Source of the DNA: Escallonia rubra
Lineage: Eukaryota > Streptophyta > Magnoliopsida > Escalloniales > Escalloniaceae
Reading direction: 5' to 3'
Length of the DNA stretch: 64,000 bases
Assembly: GCA_033065855.1 (NCBI GenBank)
Contig: JAVXUO010002960.1
Coordinates: forward strand, 1-64,000
Shown: in pieces, positions 21,550 through 33,877 of the stretch
How positions within the stretch are numbered: the stretch's first letter is position 1
How the letters are laid out: every line of letters starts with the position of its first letter
Translations under genes and position numbers: made by a program
The notes under the pieces: generated by a model
Databases searched by the model: none
What the model was told of the DNA's origin: nothing
Seen by the model: the letters and a program-made list of their open reading frames with translations, nothing else

Positions 21550-22850
21550 GCCATCGCCTGACCAAAAAGCTGTTTGACACTCCGAATGCGGATCTGACCA
21601 GAGAAGTCCACGAACTTAAGGGTGTGGTAACCACCTTACAGAAAAAGCTTGAAGAGGTGGCCCCGATGATTTCTACTAACCAGACACGCCTTAATCCCAG
21701 CGACCTTCGTCTTAGACTGACCTCAAGGTCCAGCTATGGTCGAAAGTATAAATCAGAGACTGATCCCAGCTATCAGCCAGAACAAGAAACCGAAAAACAT
21801 GTCACCAGAAGTGGATCATGTTTTCAGCACGGGATGTCAGTAGAGAACAGCAAGAATTCGCCTCCTGTTGTAGGCGGCGAAATTTGAGGTCAACGCTGCG
21901 CGAACCAAATGCATTGTCCCCAAGGATGAATTCATGGCTCCATACGAAAAGCGCGTCCCCAAGGGCGAACTTCTCGCAAAACTATCTCTGGGCCTTGCCC
22001 GGAGGCATTCACTCCCCCAAAGGAGGTCTCAGGATACCCTATGTCCAAAACAATTGAGAAGGCGAAACTTCCTCCAAATTTTCGGATGCCGCAGTGCGAT
22101 TTATATGATGGGAGCGGAGACCCTGGAGAGCACGTCTACCAGTTTCAGATGCCGTCATGTGCCGGGCATTCCCAACCACTTTGAGGAAGGCGGCGCATGC
22201 GTGGTTTAAGTCTCTACAACCCAGGACCATCCATTCTTTCGCCCAGCTGTCTGACTTGTTTCAGAAACATTTTGTGAGCAGCCGAACTCGGAGGAAGAAT
22301 TTAGCAAGTCTTCTTAACGTGGTCCAGGAAAGGAACGAATCCTTGTCGCGGTATTTGGGACGCTTCAATGCGGCGACATTAGAAATAGATAACCTTGATG
22401 AGTTGGTAAAGTACACAGCTTTTATGCGCGGGCTTCGTCTTACAACCAAATTTGCATTTGCGGTAAATAAGAGCCCCCCCGGAAGCATGAGCACTTTGTT
22501 GGATAAAGCCAACAAGTACATCCAGGCCGAAGAGTATTTAGAAACCCACAAAGGACACAGAGGAGACAATGGGCAAGAGCAAGAAAAGAAAGCTCGAGAA
22601 AATAGTCCAAGAGGTGGACAGGGTTCTAAGCGTTCAAGAAGGGACGAAAGGCGCCCCAAAGAGATGTTCGACATGAAGAATCTGACGCCATTGACTGCTA
22701 GACCATCGCAGATTCTTCATGAGATAAAGGATAAAGAGATACTGGAAAGACCAGACATGATGAGATCGGCGCCCAGTCAGAGAGATAGAAATTTGTGGTG
22801 CCGTTAACACAACGACCATGGCCATACTACCGACAAGTGTGAATCGCTCA
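21550..22850 (+). pseudogene. gag region of the Tat element
   Basis: The clearest part is at about 22160-22560, where the capsid-family pattern is plain: AWFKSLQPRTIHSFAQLSDL, FQKHFV, NESLSRYLGRFNAATLEI, YTAFMRGL. A basic stretch and a Cys/His zinc-knuckle-like motif follow near 22800-22850. Upstream the region is more diverged. Interrupted, so not a working gag. Confidence 0.8.
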
Positions 22851-23056
22851 AGCGTGCAATAGAGGCTCTTATCAAACGCGGACACTTGCGAGGGTATGTC
22901 AATCGAAGAAATAAAAAGAGGGAAGCCACTCCTTCAGCAGGAAGAGAAGAGGCGCAAGAAAATGCGGGTGTCATCCATACTATCTCGGGAGGAATCGCCT
23001 CAGGAGGTTCTTCCGGACATGGATGAAAAGCTTACGCAAGAGAAGTCATCACAACT

Positions 23057-26000
23057 ATGGGGCCGTCGATTAAGAAGCATAAGATAAAACCGGCCCCAAC
23101 AATATCCTTCTCTGATGACGATGTGGGAGACACGAGAACACCTCATGACGACCCCTTAGTTGTTACACTCCGGGTAGGGAACTTCGATATGAAGAGAATC
23201 CTCGTAGACAATGGGAGCTCGGCGGAAGTACTTTTTTATGAAGCATTTTAAAAAATGAACATCCCGTCGGACCGCTTACGGAAGATAGATACGCCCCTAT
23301 ATGGTTTTTCTAATCATCCTGCTACTTGCGAGGGAATTATTACATTACCCGTGACCGTGGGTGCCCCTTCGACCCAAGCTAAGCTAATGTTAGACTTCGT
23401 GGTGGTACGCGTTCCTTCGGCCTATAATGCAATTTTGGGGCGAACATCGTTAAACCAATTAAAGGCGGTGGTATCAACATACCACATGAAAATGAAATTC
23501 CCCACGGAGAATGGAGTTGGGGAAGTAAATGGAGACCAGGTGGTAGCTCGACAGTGCTACATGGCATCATGCCGAAACAAAGCCAAAGAAACCCTCATGA
23601 TAGAGGATTTGAGGGATGAGACCAAAGTCGAGAGAGGCAAGCCCGCTGAAGACCTCATTCATATCGAATTATATCCAGGAAATCAAGAGAAGACAGTAAG
23701 GGTGGGAACCGGTCTGTCAGACGACCTCAAGCTCAAGCTTGTGGATTTATTAAGAGGCTACTCAGATATCTTCGCCTGGACGGCATCCGATATGCCTGGG
23801 ATTGATCCGGAAGTGATCACCCATAAATTGAATGTTGACCCGCTCAAGAAGTCGGTTAAGCAAAAGAAGAGGACATTCGCTCCTGAAAGACAAGTGAAAA
23901 TCGAAGAAGAAGTTGACAAGTTATTGACAGCAGGATTCATTGAGGAGATATCGTATCCTGATTGGGTCTCCAATGTCGTGATGGTACCCAAGTCGAGCGA
24001 CCGTTGGCGGATATGCATCGACTTCACTGACCTCAACAAGGCTTGCCCAAAAGACAGCTACCCGCTACCGCGAATTGACATTTTGATTGATGCAACTTCG
24101 GGTCATGAGCTGTTAAGTTTCATGGATGCGTATTCTGGGTACAACCAGGTAAAGATGTGCGTAGATGATATCCCCAAGACCTCCTTTATTACAGAACGGG
24201 AATTATATTGTTATAAAGTCATGCCCTTCGGACTCAAGAATGCGGGGGCAACTTATCAGCGCCTCGTTAACATGATCTTCCATGACTCAATTGGGAGAAA
24301 CATGGAGGTATACGTGGATGACATGCTGGTCAAGAGTGTGGAAGCCGAGGCTCATGTGAAAGACCTCAAGGAAACCTTCGACATCCTGAGAGCTTATAAC
24401 ATGAAACTAAATCCGCTCAAGTGTGCGTTTGGTGTAGCATCAGGGAAGTTCTTAGGATTCGTGGTATCTCAACGAGGTATCGAAGCAAACCAGAAAAGAT
24501 AGGCGCTATTCATGCCATGAAGTCGCCTAAGACAATCAAGCAGGTTCAGGAGCTTACAGGAAGAGTGGCGGCTTTGGGAAGGTTCATGTCCAAGTCAGCC
24601 AAAAAATGCCTCCCCTTTTTTAAGGCTATCAGGAAGGCGAAAGATTTCGAGTGGACCGAAGAATGCCAGAGGTCGTTCGAAGAATTGAAGCAATACTTGT
24701 CGTCCCCGCCGCTCCTTACAAAACCGGTTACTGGTGAAGACTTGTTCTTGTACCTATCGGTTAGTGAAGTAGCGGTAAGCACGGTTTTAATCCGAGAGGA
24801 AGAAGGCAAGCAAAGACTTGTTTATTACATGAGCAAGGTCTTATAGGACGTGGAAACGAGGTACCCTCGAATAGACAAGGTGGCCCTTGCCCTTGTCACA
24901 TCGGCGAGGAAATTGAGACCATATTTCCAGTCGCACACCATCGTTGTGTTGACTGATCAACCATTGGGTAAAGTTCTCCAAAATCCTGATGCGTCGGGGA
25001 GATTGGTAAACTGGTCGGTGGAACTGGGCAAGTTTGATATTAGATATCAACTCCGTACAACAATTAAGGCTCAAGACTTATCAGATTTTGTTGTTGAATG
25101 CACAATACCGGAGAACCCCCTGCAGTTAATTCTTTCAGAAGTTTCGGATCCTTGGCTCCTTTATGTTGACGGCTCTTCCAAGGTAGGAAGTAGTGGAGCC
25201 GGGCTTATACTTATCAGCCCTGAAAAGTTTGTGATTGAGTACGCCCTCCGCTTCAATTTCCAGGCATCAAACAATGAAGCTGAGTACGAAGCGCTCCTAG
25301 CAGGAGTAAAGTTGGCACACTCTCTCAAAGTTGACTCTCTTTCCGTCCATAGCGATTCTCAATTAGTTGTGAATTATAACTTGGGAGAATATGGAATGAA
25401 AGATGGTAGAATGGCCCAGTATCTCCAAGCCGTGAAAACGGAAGTTGCTAAGTTCAAAATTTTCGCCATCCGCCACATATCGCGAGACCAAAATGCCCAA
25501 GCAGACTCACTGTCAAGACTGACTTCCGAGGACATTTTGGCGTTAAACCGGGCAGTATACATTGAGTTCCTCCAAGAAAGAAGTATCCAGCTCTCAAAGG
25601 AGGTGGATGTAGTATAACATGACCCTTGCTAGATGGACCCAATTATTCAGTACGTCGTCTCGGGAGTGTTACCGTTAGAGAAAAGCGAAGTGCGCAATTT
25701 ACGTGCTAAAGCTGCTCGGTTTGCCCTTGTAGATGGGATGCTATATAAGAAGTCTTTTAGCCTGCCATACCTAAAGTGCCTGAGCCCTAGAGAGGCAGAC
25801 TATGCGTTACAGGAGGTCCATGAAGGGATTTGCGGACAACACTTGGGTGGAAGAAACCTGGCGCACAAAATCTTGCGGCAAGGTTATTATTGGCCAGGGA
25901 TGCAGAGAGATGCGATCAAGTTCACAAAAAGATGTGACCGCTGTCAAAAATTTGCCCCGCTCACGCACACGCCGGCGGCACCCCTTAGTATCTTGACTTC

Positions 26001-26832
26001 CCCAATTCCGTTTGCAATGTGGGGAATGGATATTTTGGGCCCATTTCCGATGGCTACCGGGCAAAGACGTTTTGTGATAGTCGCCATCGACTACTTCACA
26101 AAATGGACTGAGGCCGAGTCGTTGGCCACCATAACGGCATCGAAATGCGAAGAGTTCTTCTGGAAGAACGTTGTCTGCCGCTTTGGGGTTCCAAAGGTCC
26201 TGATCACTGATAATGGGAAGCAATTCGACAATTCAAACTTTCGAAGCTTTTGTGAAGGTCTCTCTATTGATCTCCGTTTTACGTCGGTCGCTCATCCCCA
26301 ATCCAATGGACAGACAGAGAACATGAATCGCTCAATCCTTCAAGGGTTGAAAAGAAAGCTGGATGATGCGAAGGGGGCATGGGTTGATGAGCTTCCTAAG
26401 GTACTTTGGGCATACCGCACAACACCCCATTCTGTGACAGGCGAGACACCATTTCTCCTGTGTTTCGGGACAGAGGCGCTGCTACCCGTAGAAGTGGGCC
26501 TCCCCACGGTTCGAGTGTTGCAATTTTCGGAGGCAGAAAACAAAGAGAATCTCAGAGGGAATATGGATCTATTAGATGATGTGCGAGCCCAAGCCTTAGA
26601 TCGGATGATTTCAACAAAACAACGAGTTGCAAGATTCTATAATCGAAAGGTCCGAATGAGGATATTTAGAGTCGGCGATCTAGTCCTCAGAAAATTGGAA
26701 GTTTCAAACCCTAAGGCAGCTGTGGGGAAGTTGTCGCCAAACTGGGAAGGACCTTACAAGATATCGAAGGTGCTTAGACCAGGCGCTTATTCACTGGAAA
26801 CACTTTCAGGAGAAGCGATCCCGCGAACATGA
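23057..26832 (+). pseudogene. pol region of the Tat element (PR-RT-RNH-aRNH-IN)
   Basis: Protease: ILVDNGSSAEVLFYEAF near 23200. Reverse transcriptase: RICIDFTDLNKACPKDSYPL, FMDAYSGYNQ, MPFGLKNAGATYQRLVN and YVDDMLVKS near 24000-24340. First RNase H up to about 25060. Second, archaeal-type RNase H: LYVDGSSKVGSSGAGLIL and FQASNNEAEYEALLAG near 25160-25300. Integrase: zinc-binding His/Cys near 25850-25960, then core Asp in WGMDILGPFP, Asp in LITDNGKQFD and Glu in SNGQTENMNRS, and an AYRTTPHSVTGETPF segment. The motifs are well kept but the region is broken in several places. Confidence 0.9.
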
Positions 26833-27195
26833 AATGCTGACAACTTGAGGAAATACTACCAGTAGAATCTTGTGTCTGTCACAAGACGTTTTTTTTTTTT
26901 TTTTTGGGGAAAGTGGCATAGAACATAGTTGGAGAGTAGAGATGAAGTGTTTAGAGATGAAGTGTTTCCGTTGTAATAAAAATCAACTGCAGTTTGAAGT
27001 ATATCGTTTCGTCTACCCAATATTAACATCTTCATTATTGTTTGAAGGAGGTATTGCTTACATTAGCATAACGATCATTGGTTAACTCAGTTGACGATAT
27101 TCATGTTCCCAAGAACGACGTACATTCAATACCCGAGCAGACTGCCTGAACAGACTGCTCGATTAAGTGAAACCACGAATGTTGCTCAAGCAAAG

Positions 27196-27597
27196 TATCA
27201 CTCAATGTGATAGGGTAAGACACAAGTCTTACCTAACACGGTCTAGCTTTAGTTCTAGCCCGAGAAACGGCAAAACCATGTGGGAGATCGTCGCCCCACC
27301 CTGTTTTGTTAATTCGAAACATGGCCAAGCGTGAGTGCGAGGCTTCTTTGCCAGCCCTTAGCTGACGATAAGGGTTCGCGTCAAAGTAAAAACAAAATAT
27401 CACCCAATGTGATAGGGTAAGACACAAGTCTTACCTAACACGGTCTAGCTTTAGTTCTAGCCCGAGAAACGGCAAAACCATGTGGGAGATCGTCGCCCCA
27501 CCCTGTTTTGTTAATTCGAAACATGACCGAGCGTGATTGCGAGGCTTCTTTGCCAGCCCTTAGCTGACGATAAGGGTTCGCGTCAAAGTAAAAACAA
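27196..27597. repeat. Two tandem copies of a 202-bp unit
   Basis: CAATGTGATAGGGTAAGACA occurs at 27203 and 27405, and the following 190 bases repeat with very few differences. It lies between integrase and the antisense ORF region, probably in the 3' untranslated part of the latter. Confidence 0.85.
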
Positions 27598-27752
27598 AGC
27601 AAAAGGTGAAAGATTCAAAACACGATTGCAAAAACAAAACCCTCAAGGGGTAAACAAAAATGTATCCATTTGCAAGCCTCTGAGGCAATAATAGTACTGA
27701 GGGAACATCAAATGGGAATTACAAAACATCAGGGGAATAATCTTAAATTGTC

Positions 27753-29738
27753 CTAAGACGCAGGAGCATTCCCGGATCGAACACTTTTCTCTCCAGGAGA
27801 AATAGCATCTCCAGCTTCAGTAGGCGCAGCAGTTTCCCCCGATGGTGATTCAAAGCTGGGAACCACAACGTCCTCCATGAAAAGACTCGGATACTTGGCC
27901 ACCGTTAGATCCTTGGCTTTCTGAAAGCCCTCCTTAAAGATGGAAAGCCCATCTTCTGTCCACTTCTGTAGCCATTCATCACCAGCGGTACCATCAAGGA
28001 ATGCCTGAATGGCCTTGTTCCCAATCTCGGCTTTATCATGCCTTAGCTTCTCACATCTTTTTTCCAAACGACCGAGCTTGGTAAGCAGATCAGCATTCTC
28101 TGTCTTGAGGTCTTTGACTTCCTTATCAAGCTTGTTAGCCTTGCCTTCAGCTGCTCTCTTCTCAGTCTCAGCACTGCAGGCCACATCCATCGCCATTACG
28201 AATCTGTCCTGCATCTGGCTGTTGTAGCAGTATGCCTGAAAAAGAGGAGAGATGAAGATGATTAAATGTTAGAAGAACGGGAGGAATTTAATTGAAAGCT
28301 CAAAAAGAATGAAGTAATTCAAATTACATTATAAGCAGCCTGGACGTGCGCCATAGCGAAGGCCTCATGCGGCTGGTTTTCCAAGATCAGTTTATCGCCT
28401 GGCAACACCCCGTGAGCCAAGTGCTGAGCAGAAACATGCAAGCTTGGCATTCCCAAGTCCCCTCTCTTGATGGTCCATAGGGGACGAAAAATTGGATCCT
28501 TGCCAATAGGAACGTCCTCGACCACAAGCGGAGCCACTGAAGGAGTTGGAGCACGGGCCCTTTTTAGAAGAGGGGAAGAACCTTCCCCTGTACCTTCTTT
28601 CCTCTTACCTTTAGAAGCCTTTTGGAGCAGGCCGAAAAAATCACCTTTTGCGCCTTCACCTTTGCCAGCCATTTCTAAAAAAATGAACAAGGTCAGATAA
28701 CATGTTTGTAATTATAACGGCAACGAATACATAAACATGGCTGTAGACTCTACCTAGACTTGGAGTTCTAGAAAGCGACATTTCTATCGCCATCCCTTGA
28801 GTCTTAGGCCCCAAGACAATTTGCGACTCTACAACAGGAGTTGGAGGAACAAGCAAAGCGGGGGCAGGAGGAATAAGTCCCGCATGCCGCATCTCTTGAT
28901 CTGAAAGGGGCTCATCAATATTGAGAACACCCCTCCTCTTTATATGATCAATCAGTTTTTTCGTGGTAGCATTGGGAGCCTAAGAACCTTTCTTTTCATA
29001 ATCTTTACAATACCCATTCCACTTTCTTGGGAACTCCCATTTTCCGCTTGGCCGCTGAATGAAGAAATACCGGGAATGCCAACCTTTGTTGGATTTAGGA
29101 CCCCCCTTTATAATTCGGAGCCGATTGTGAATATAATACCAACCGACACTGTTGGCCACGTTCTTTATAAAGCACACTTCAAGGTATAGCCTCATAAAGT
29201 CGTGGACCGTTACTGGGTACCCTGAAGTTTGCACAAGGTAGATCAAACCAACGAGTTTTCTCCACCCGTTGGGCACAAGCTGACCTGGCGCCATTTTATA
29301 GTGGTTGAAAAAGGCGACAACAAAGGGGTGCATGGGAACTCTATAACCAGATCTAATCTGACCTTCGTAGACACTTGTTTCCAAGTCCGTACCATAATTG
29401 GCAGGCTCTTGGAGTGCTGGAACCCGAGCAGAGAAGGGAGGAGGCAAAGGTATTTCTTCCAAAAGCTCGACTATGCTTTCTTTCGTCATCTTGTTCCTCT
29501 TCTCGTCTGCGGAGAACCAAGTGTCTTCGTTAAATTTCTCCTCGGCTTCATCCTTGATTTCTGCGAGAGCATCTATACGAGGAAACGAAGTGCTGGCTTG
29601 GGGAGTAGAAGTTCCTACTTGACTTCTATGAGTTGAAGTACCTACTTGTGAAGATCTAGTTTCTGAACCACTCTCTATATCGTTTTTTGTTGAACTACTC
29701 GAATGTGACGAAGAACTACTTGAAATTGATGAAGACAT
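27753..29738 (-). CDS. Antisense accessory ORF region of the Tat element
   Basis: Opposite in strand to gag-pol. The first segment (28980-29738, about 250 codons) has a Ser-rich start, then motifs such as GYRVPMHPFVVAFFNHYKMA, PGQLVPNGWRKLVGLIYL and GWHSRYFFIQRPSGKWEF. These fit the Pfam-type putative gypsy transposon domain that plant proteomes carry in large numbers. Later segments include a basic stretch near 28560-28680 and a Glu/Lys-rich coiled coil near 28000-28200. Segments are separated by non-coding gaps, probably introns, as reported for extra ORFs of this lineage. Function unknown. Whether it is still expressed cannot be told from sequence. Confidence 0.65.
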
Positions 29739-30051
29739 ATTCTAAACAGACTCTACGATATTTAGAGCTACTAAAGGGATATAGATATGTGCCGAGCAAG
29801 AAAAAAGAGAAGAAGAACTTACTTGTTAGAGATGAGCCGAACAGAGATAGAGTGAGTAGCAGGGGGCAAATGAGGAGAGGAGCTCCAAATATATATAAAT
29901 AGGAGTTGGAATAACCGCCATTATAAAGGTGGCAACTTTTAATTCACATCTGGCACGTTTCCCGGAGTATTAAAATTTGAAATTCAAAATTTAATCGCCA
30001 CAATTTTGGCGGCTAAAGGAACGTTACAACTGAATCGATTCCCGCCACGTG

Positions 30052-30805
30052 GCTGTACCCGAGCAGAGTGCCCGAGCAGTGTTTCCGTGCAGAGTGCCCG
30101 AGCAGAGTGCCCGAGCAGAGTGCCCGTGCAGTGTTTCCGTGCAGAGTGCCCGAGCAGAGTGCCCGAGCAAATTTCCCGAGCAGAGTGCCTGTGCAGAGTG
30201 CCCGTGCAGTGTTTCTGTGCAGAGTGCCCGAGCAGAGTGCCCGTGCAGAATGCCAGAGTAGAGTGCCCGACCAGATTGCCCGAGCAGAGTGCCCGAGCAC
30301 AATATACCCGATCAGAGTGCCCGAGCACAATTCGAGCAGAGTGCCCGTGCAGAGCGCCCGAGCAGAGTGCCTGAGCAGAGTCACCATGTAGAGTGCCCGA
30401 GCACAATATGCCCGATCAGGGTTCCCGACCAGGTTTCCTGACTAGGGTCTCCGGAAGGGGTGCCCGACCAGGCCTACTGACCAGGATGCCCGACCAGGTC
30501 TCCCGAGCAGGATGATCAACCAAGCCTCCCGAGCAGGATGCCCGACCAGACATCCCGAACAGGATGATCAACCAGGCCCTACGAGCAGGATGATCAACCA
30601 GGCCTCCCGACCAGGACGCCCGACCAGTGATCCCGACCAGGCCTCCCGAGCAAGATGCCCGACCAGGCTTCCCGACCAGAACGTCCGACTAGGACTCCTG
30701 AGCAGGATGTCCGACCAGGCCTCCCGAGCAGGATGCCCGACCAGGCCTCCCGAGCAGGATGCCCGACCAGATGTCCCGACCAGAATGTCCGACCAGATCG
30801 TCCGA
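30052..30805. repeat. 13-bp minisatellite, about 55 copies
   Basis: Units such as CCCGAGCAGAGTG and, in the right half, CCCGACCAGGATG or CCCGAGCAGGATG. A period of 13 shifts the frame at each unit, so all six frames stay open for long stretches and translate to repetitive peptides; these are not genes. It lies within the Tat element close to its 3' LTR. Confidence 0.9.
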
Positions 30806-30810
30806 ACATG

Positions 30811-30840
30811 AAATTTTGAGTGTTGAAACACTCAAAATTT
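30811..30840. repeat. Perfect 30-bp inverted repeat
   Basis: Arms AAATTTTGAGTGTT and AACACTCAAAATTT around the two bases GA. It sits exactly between the minisatellite and the 3' end of the element. Confidence 0.85.
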
Positions 30841-30936
30841 TTGAATTGCAATGGACATGGAAAATTCGTGGCTGAACGGTTTTTAGTCGATTTTCTACAC
30901 TATATGCCTTTAACTGTTCACTTGAGGGAACCGTCA

Positions 30937-30952
30937 AAGACAGGGGGCATTA
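30937..30952 (+). other. Polypurine tract of the Tat element
   Basis: AAGACAGGGGGCATTA ends directly at the TG start of the 3' LTR. Confidence 0.75.
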
Positions 30953-31265
30953 TGATATGGCTAAATATATCCACCCAACCGACTAATGACACGTGGCATG
31001 TTTGACTCTGAGTGGACTAACGAACCTGTATCGGGATAGAACCTAAGAAATGACCTATATATTGGGCAGATCCTCAGGTACACGGACAAGTTCACACACA
31101 AGCACTCAGTGCATTTTCAGCTATTCAGAATCCTACCCTAGTAGCGTCGTTCTGACTTTAGCATCGGAGCCGCCTCCACCGGAACATCCCCGGTGGTCAC
31201 TCTGTGTTTCTATTTTGCAGGCTCATTTCCTAGCTGTGGTCCCGATCAAGATTTAAGTAGTAACA
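30953..31265 (+). repeat. 3' LTR of the Tat element (313 bp)
   Basis: Same ends as the 5' LTR, shorter overall, 4 substitutions in the shared part. Followed by GGAAC. Confidence 0.9.
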
Positions 31266-31270
31266 GGAAC
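31266..31270 (+). repeat. Target-site duplication GGAAC (right)
   Basis: Matches 20872-20876. Confidence 0.9.
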
Positions 31271-31486
31271 CATATCTGTATGTGATGCATCAACCTTAGT
31301 AGCCAAGCATTTACGAGACTCAGAGCATATTGACGAATTAGAACACCACGACACTCTGGAGCAAGAGACGACAGGTTCATCAGAGGCAGTACCTGGCCAC
31401 AATCCAAAACACCAGCTGGTCGCTTTCTTGAGTGTTATACTTTGTCCTTCATAGCCTCCTGAGTGCAACCCACTTAGACCTCAGGC
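31271..31486 (-). pseudogene. Probable LINE 5' part (segment 2)
   Basis: Continues on the far side of the Tat insertion in the same minus-strand frame as segment 1 (DASHTDMVP just before the insertion). No known motif. The left end is not defined. Confidence 0.3.
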
Positions 31487-33766
31487 TGTCTAAGTTTCTT
31501 ATGTCGAAGCATCGGTAAATTGTTAAGCGAATATTTTTTTATACTTAGCATCGATATTTTTATTTACAACTTTTAGCGACGATTAGTGAAGTGGGGTTAG
31601 TTATAAATCAAAATTTAAATTGGGGACTATTGAATAATTTAAAAAAATTAATTTTTATTTTAAAAAAAATGTCAACTTCTTATTTATGGAAAAAAATATT
31701 AGAGGGGAACAAATAGAGGGAATTAGAGAGAAATTAAACATTACCATAAACGTATTTTCGGCTAAAGAGAGAGAGCAGATTGCTCTTCAGTTACAGAAAA
31801 ACAGAGAAAAAGAGGGAAAGAAGGAGAGAAAGGGAGAAAAGAGAAAGAAAAGGATAGAAAGAGAAGAAGTTTATGGATGTGCTCGTGAAAAAGGCAGAAG
31901 AAGAAATACACCGAGGAAGAGAGAGAGAGGGCCAAACAAAGACTCGCCGGAACCTGATGAAGTGAATCAAAACCTTCGGTAAGCCCTCTTGCAGATTTAT
32001 TTAGTGTATGTGTGTGCGATGGTGTATAGCAATGAGAAAAATGAGGGGCTTCATGAATAGGGCAGCCATGGTGGTTACCGTGGCTATATGCGGCTGTGTG
32101 CAAGGGACATACGTGTGGGTTTTGTGTATGTGTGTGTGTGTGTGTGTTGGGGACAAGGAGTAGAAGCTAATAAGAAGAAGAAGCATCCATGAGGGGCTGA
32201 AGTGGTTAAAGAGAGAAACAGCCGCTGCTGTGGGTGCTGTGTGTGGGTTAGACGGGAAGAGAACCCACTGCCTCACTACTGTGGGTGTGTTGTATGTGTG
32301 GAGTGTTGTGTTTTTGTGTGTAGAACAAGAGGAAGGGGTGCAGCTGTGAAAGAAATGGATTGTAGGTGTGTTATTTGTGTGTTGAACAAGAAGAAGACCC
32401 ACTACCGTGAGGCAGTGGGTGTTGGATGTTTTGAGTGTGATGGTGTGTGTTGTGAGTGTATGTCTATATCTAATATGTATATGTGTGTGTTAGCGAAGTG
32501 AATTGTAGTGTGCTAGGGGTGAAGGTGGTGTGCATGGTCTGCTGTGTGTGCTTGGGGTGTGATAAGAGTGAGCATAGAAGGAGAAGGAATAAGAAGACGG
32601 GTCAACAGCTGCTGGGTTTGTGCAATAAAAGTGGTACACTGTGTTGCACAGTTGTACCACATGATGGTGGGCTATCGTGCAATTGTTATAAAATGCTGAA
32701 ACTTTATAGAAAGTTTCATAGGATAATATTAGAATTACTGGTAATAATTCAAAATTTTCTGGAATTGTTTAATATTTTTAATAATTTCGGCAAATTCAGT
32801 TTTTCTAAAACTCATTTGGAGTTTTTAAATTTCTCAAAAAATTACAGTAATGTTTTTATGATATAAAGAAGTTTTCTTTTCCGTTTCATAAATTTTAGAG
32901 TTGCTTTGGTACTACTATCCATATCACATTTGATTTAGTAAAATAGATGATTTTAAAATGGTTTCGGTATTTAAATCCTAATTTTAGTTTCACTATTTTC
33001 ATTATATATTTTAAGGCTACTAGTAAAATTATGGGACTTTATATTGAGCTAGAAATATTAATGGCTAATTTTGGGCTTTTTAGGAATTTAAGAAAATTAT
33101 TTGTAACTCGATAATATTAAAAAATTCAGAAAATTCATATTTTAACTTGTTATGTAGTTTTAAGTTATAAAAGTATTTTATAAGGATCTGTTATGAATAT
33201 TGGGGTATCTTACTGCCTTATAGAGTGTACGGTGTTTTCGGTTAGGTTGGCTGTTCGAGGGATCCGTTTCGATTTGGTTTTGTGTAAGTGTGTCGGAGTG
33301 AGCAACCTTTGAGAAATTAGCATTGAGTTCATAGTTTATGAGGCTAGATTGTATTCTAATAATTAATTCGCCAAATTTGGTAATTCGAGGTTTTGGACGA
33401 GGTTGAATAACAGTGAGAGCATAGCTTGGTTTGAGGTAAGGGATTTATATCCAAAACCTAATTCCTCATAATTGATTTCGTGTACTTTATTCTGATTTGC
33501 TATCACTATTTCTTTGGACTCTGTTATATTGATACAAGAATGTTTTATTGCCCTTAAACCCTTGCTTTGAGCCTTAAACGTTCATTAGAAAATCCTTATC
33601 GATGCTCATAAATTTGTTACTCATCGAGCAACGATTTACACATTGAATTATCGCTTATTGTACTATTTCTATTGACATGAGATAGTGTATTGAGGCGATA
33701 TAAGGATGATCCTATTGGGGGTGATATAAAGATGGTATGTTATTGCGAGAAACTAGTGAGTGTACA
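31487..33766 (+). mobile_element. LTR-like block, left part
   Basis: AT-rich, with AGCGACGATTAGTG- and GCGAATATTTTT-type stretches resembling the start of the LTR at 60233. Includes a GA-rich leader-like segment (31690-31960), a GT-rich tract (32115-32470) and AT-rich sequence after that. It probably continues at 41019-41589, beyond the nested solo LTR. The left boundary is not sharp. The frame at 31686-31982 (Lys/Arg/Glu-rich) is composition only. Confidence 0.45.
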
Positions 33767-33874
33767 TGTCACGCCCCCAAACCGGGTGGCCGCGACAACA
33801 AAGCAAACCTCAAGATATACGATTACCCTTTTAATGATAACGGTATAAACAGAGCAACTAAAAACCTCCAAAAT

Positions 33875-33877
<3 letters not shown>

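Larger units (their letters stand above)
20877..31265 (+). mobile_element. Tat-lineage Ty3/gypsy LTR retroelement, full length
   Basis: Order on the plus strand: 5' LTR 20877-21298, primer site 21302-21319, gag about 21550-22850, protease about 23060-23250, reverse transcriptase and RNase H about 23700-25060, a second RNase H about 25130-25520, integrase about 25640-26830, antisense accessory ORF region 27753-29738, a 13-bp minisatellite, polypurine tract, 3' LTR 30953-31265. GGAAC flanks both ends. The pol order with two RNase H domains and an antisense ORF before the 3' LTR is typical of the Tat lineage (Retand, Grande). Gag-pol is broken in roughly five places. The LTRs differ at 4 of 313 shared sites, about half a million years (inference). 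Confidence 0.92.

Noticed and set aside
30006-30850. Six overlapping frames of Ala/Glu/Arg/Cys or Ser/Gly/Thr/Leu-rich repeats as repeat proteins
   Set aside because: A 13-bp repeat gives open frames on both strands. No start context, splice pattern or known repeat family.
32001-32501. Cys/Val-rich and His/Thr-rich frames near 32.2 kb as small secreted proteins
   Set aside because: Complementary frames over a GT-rich tract in an LTR-like block; no signal peptide or conserved spacing.
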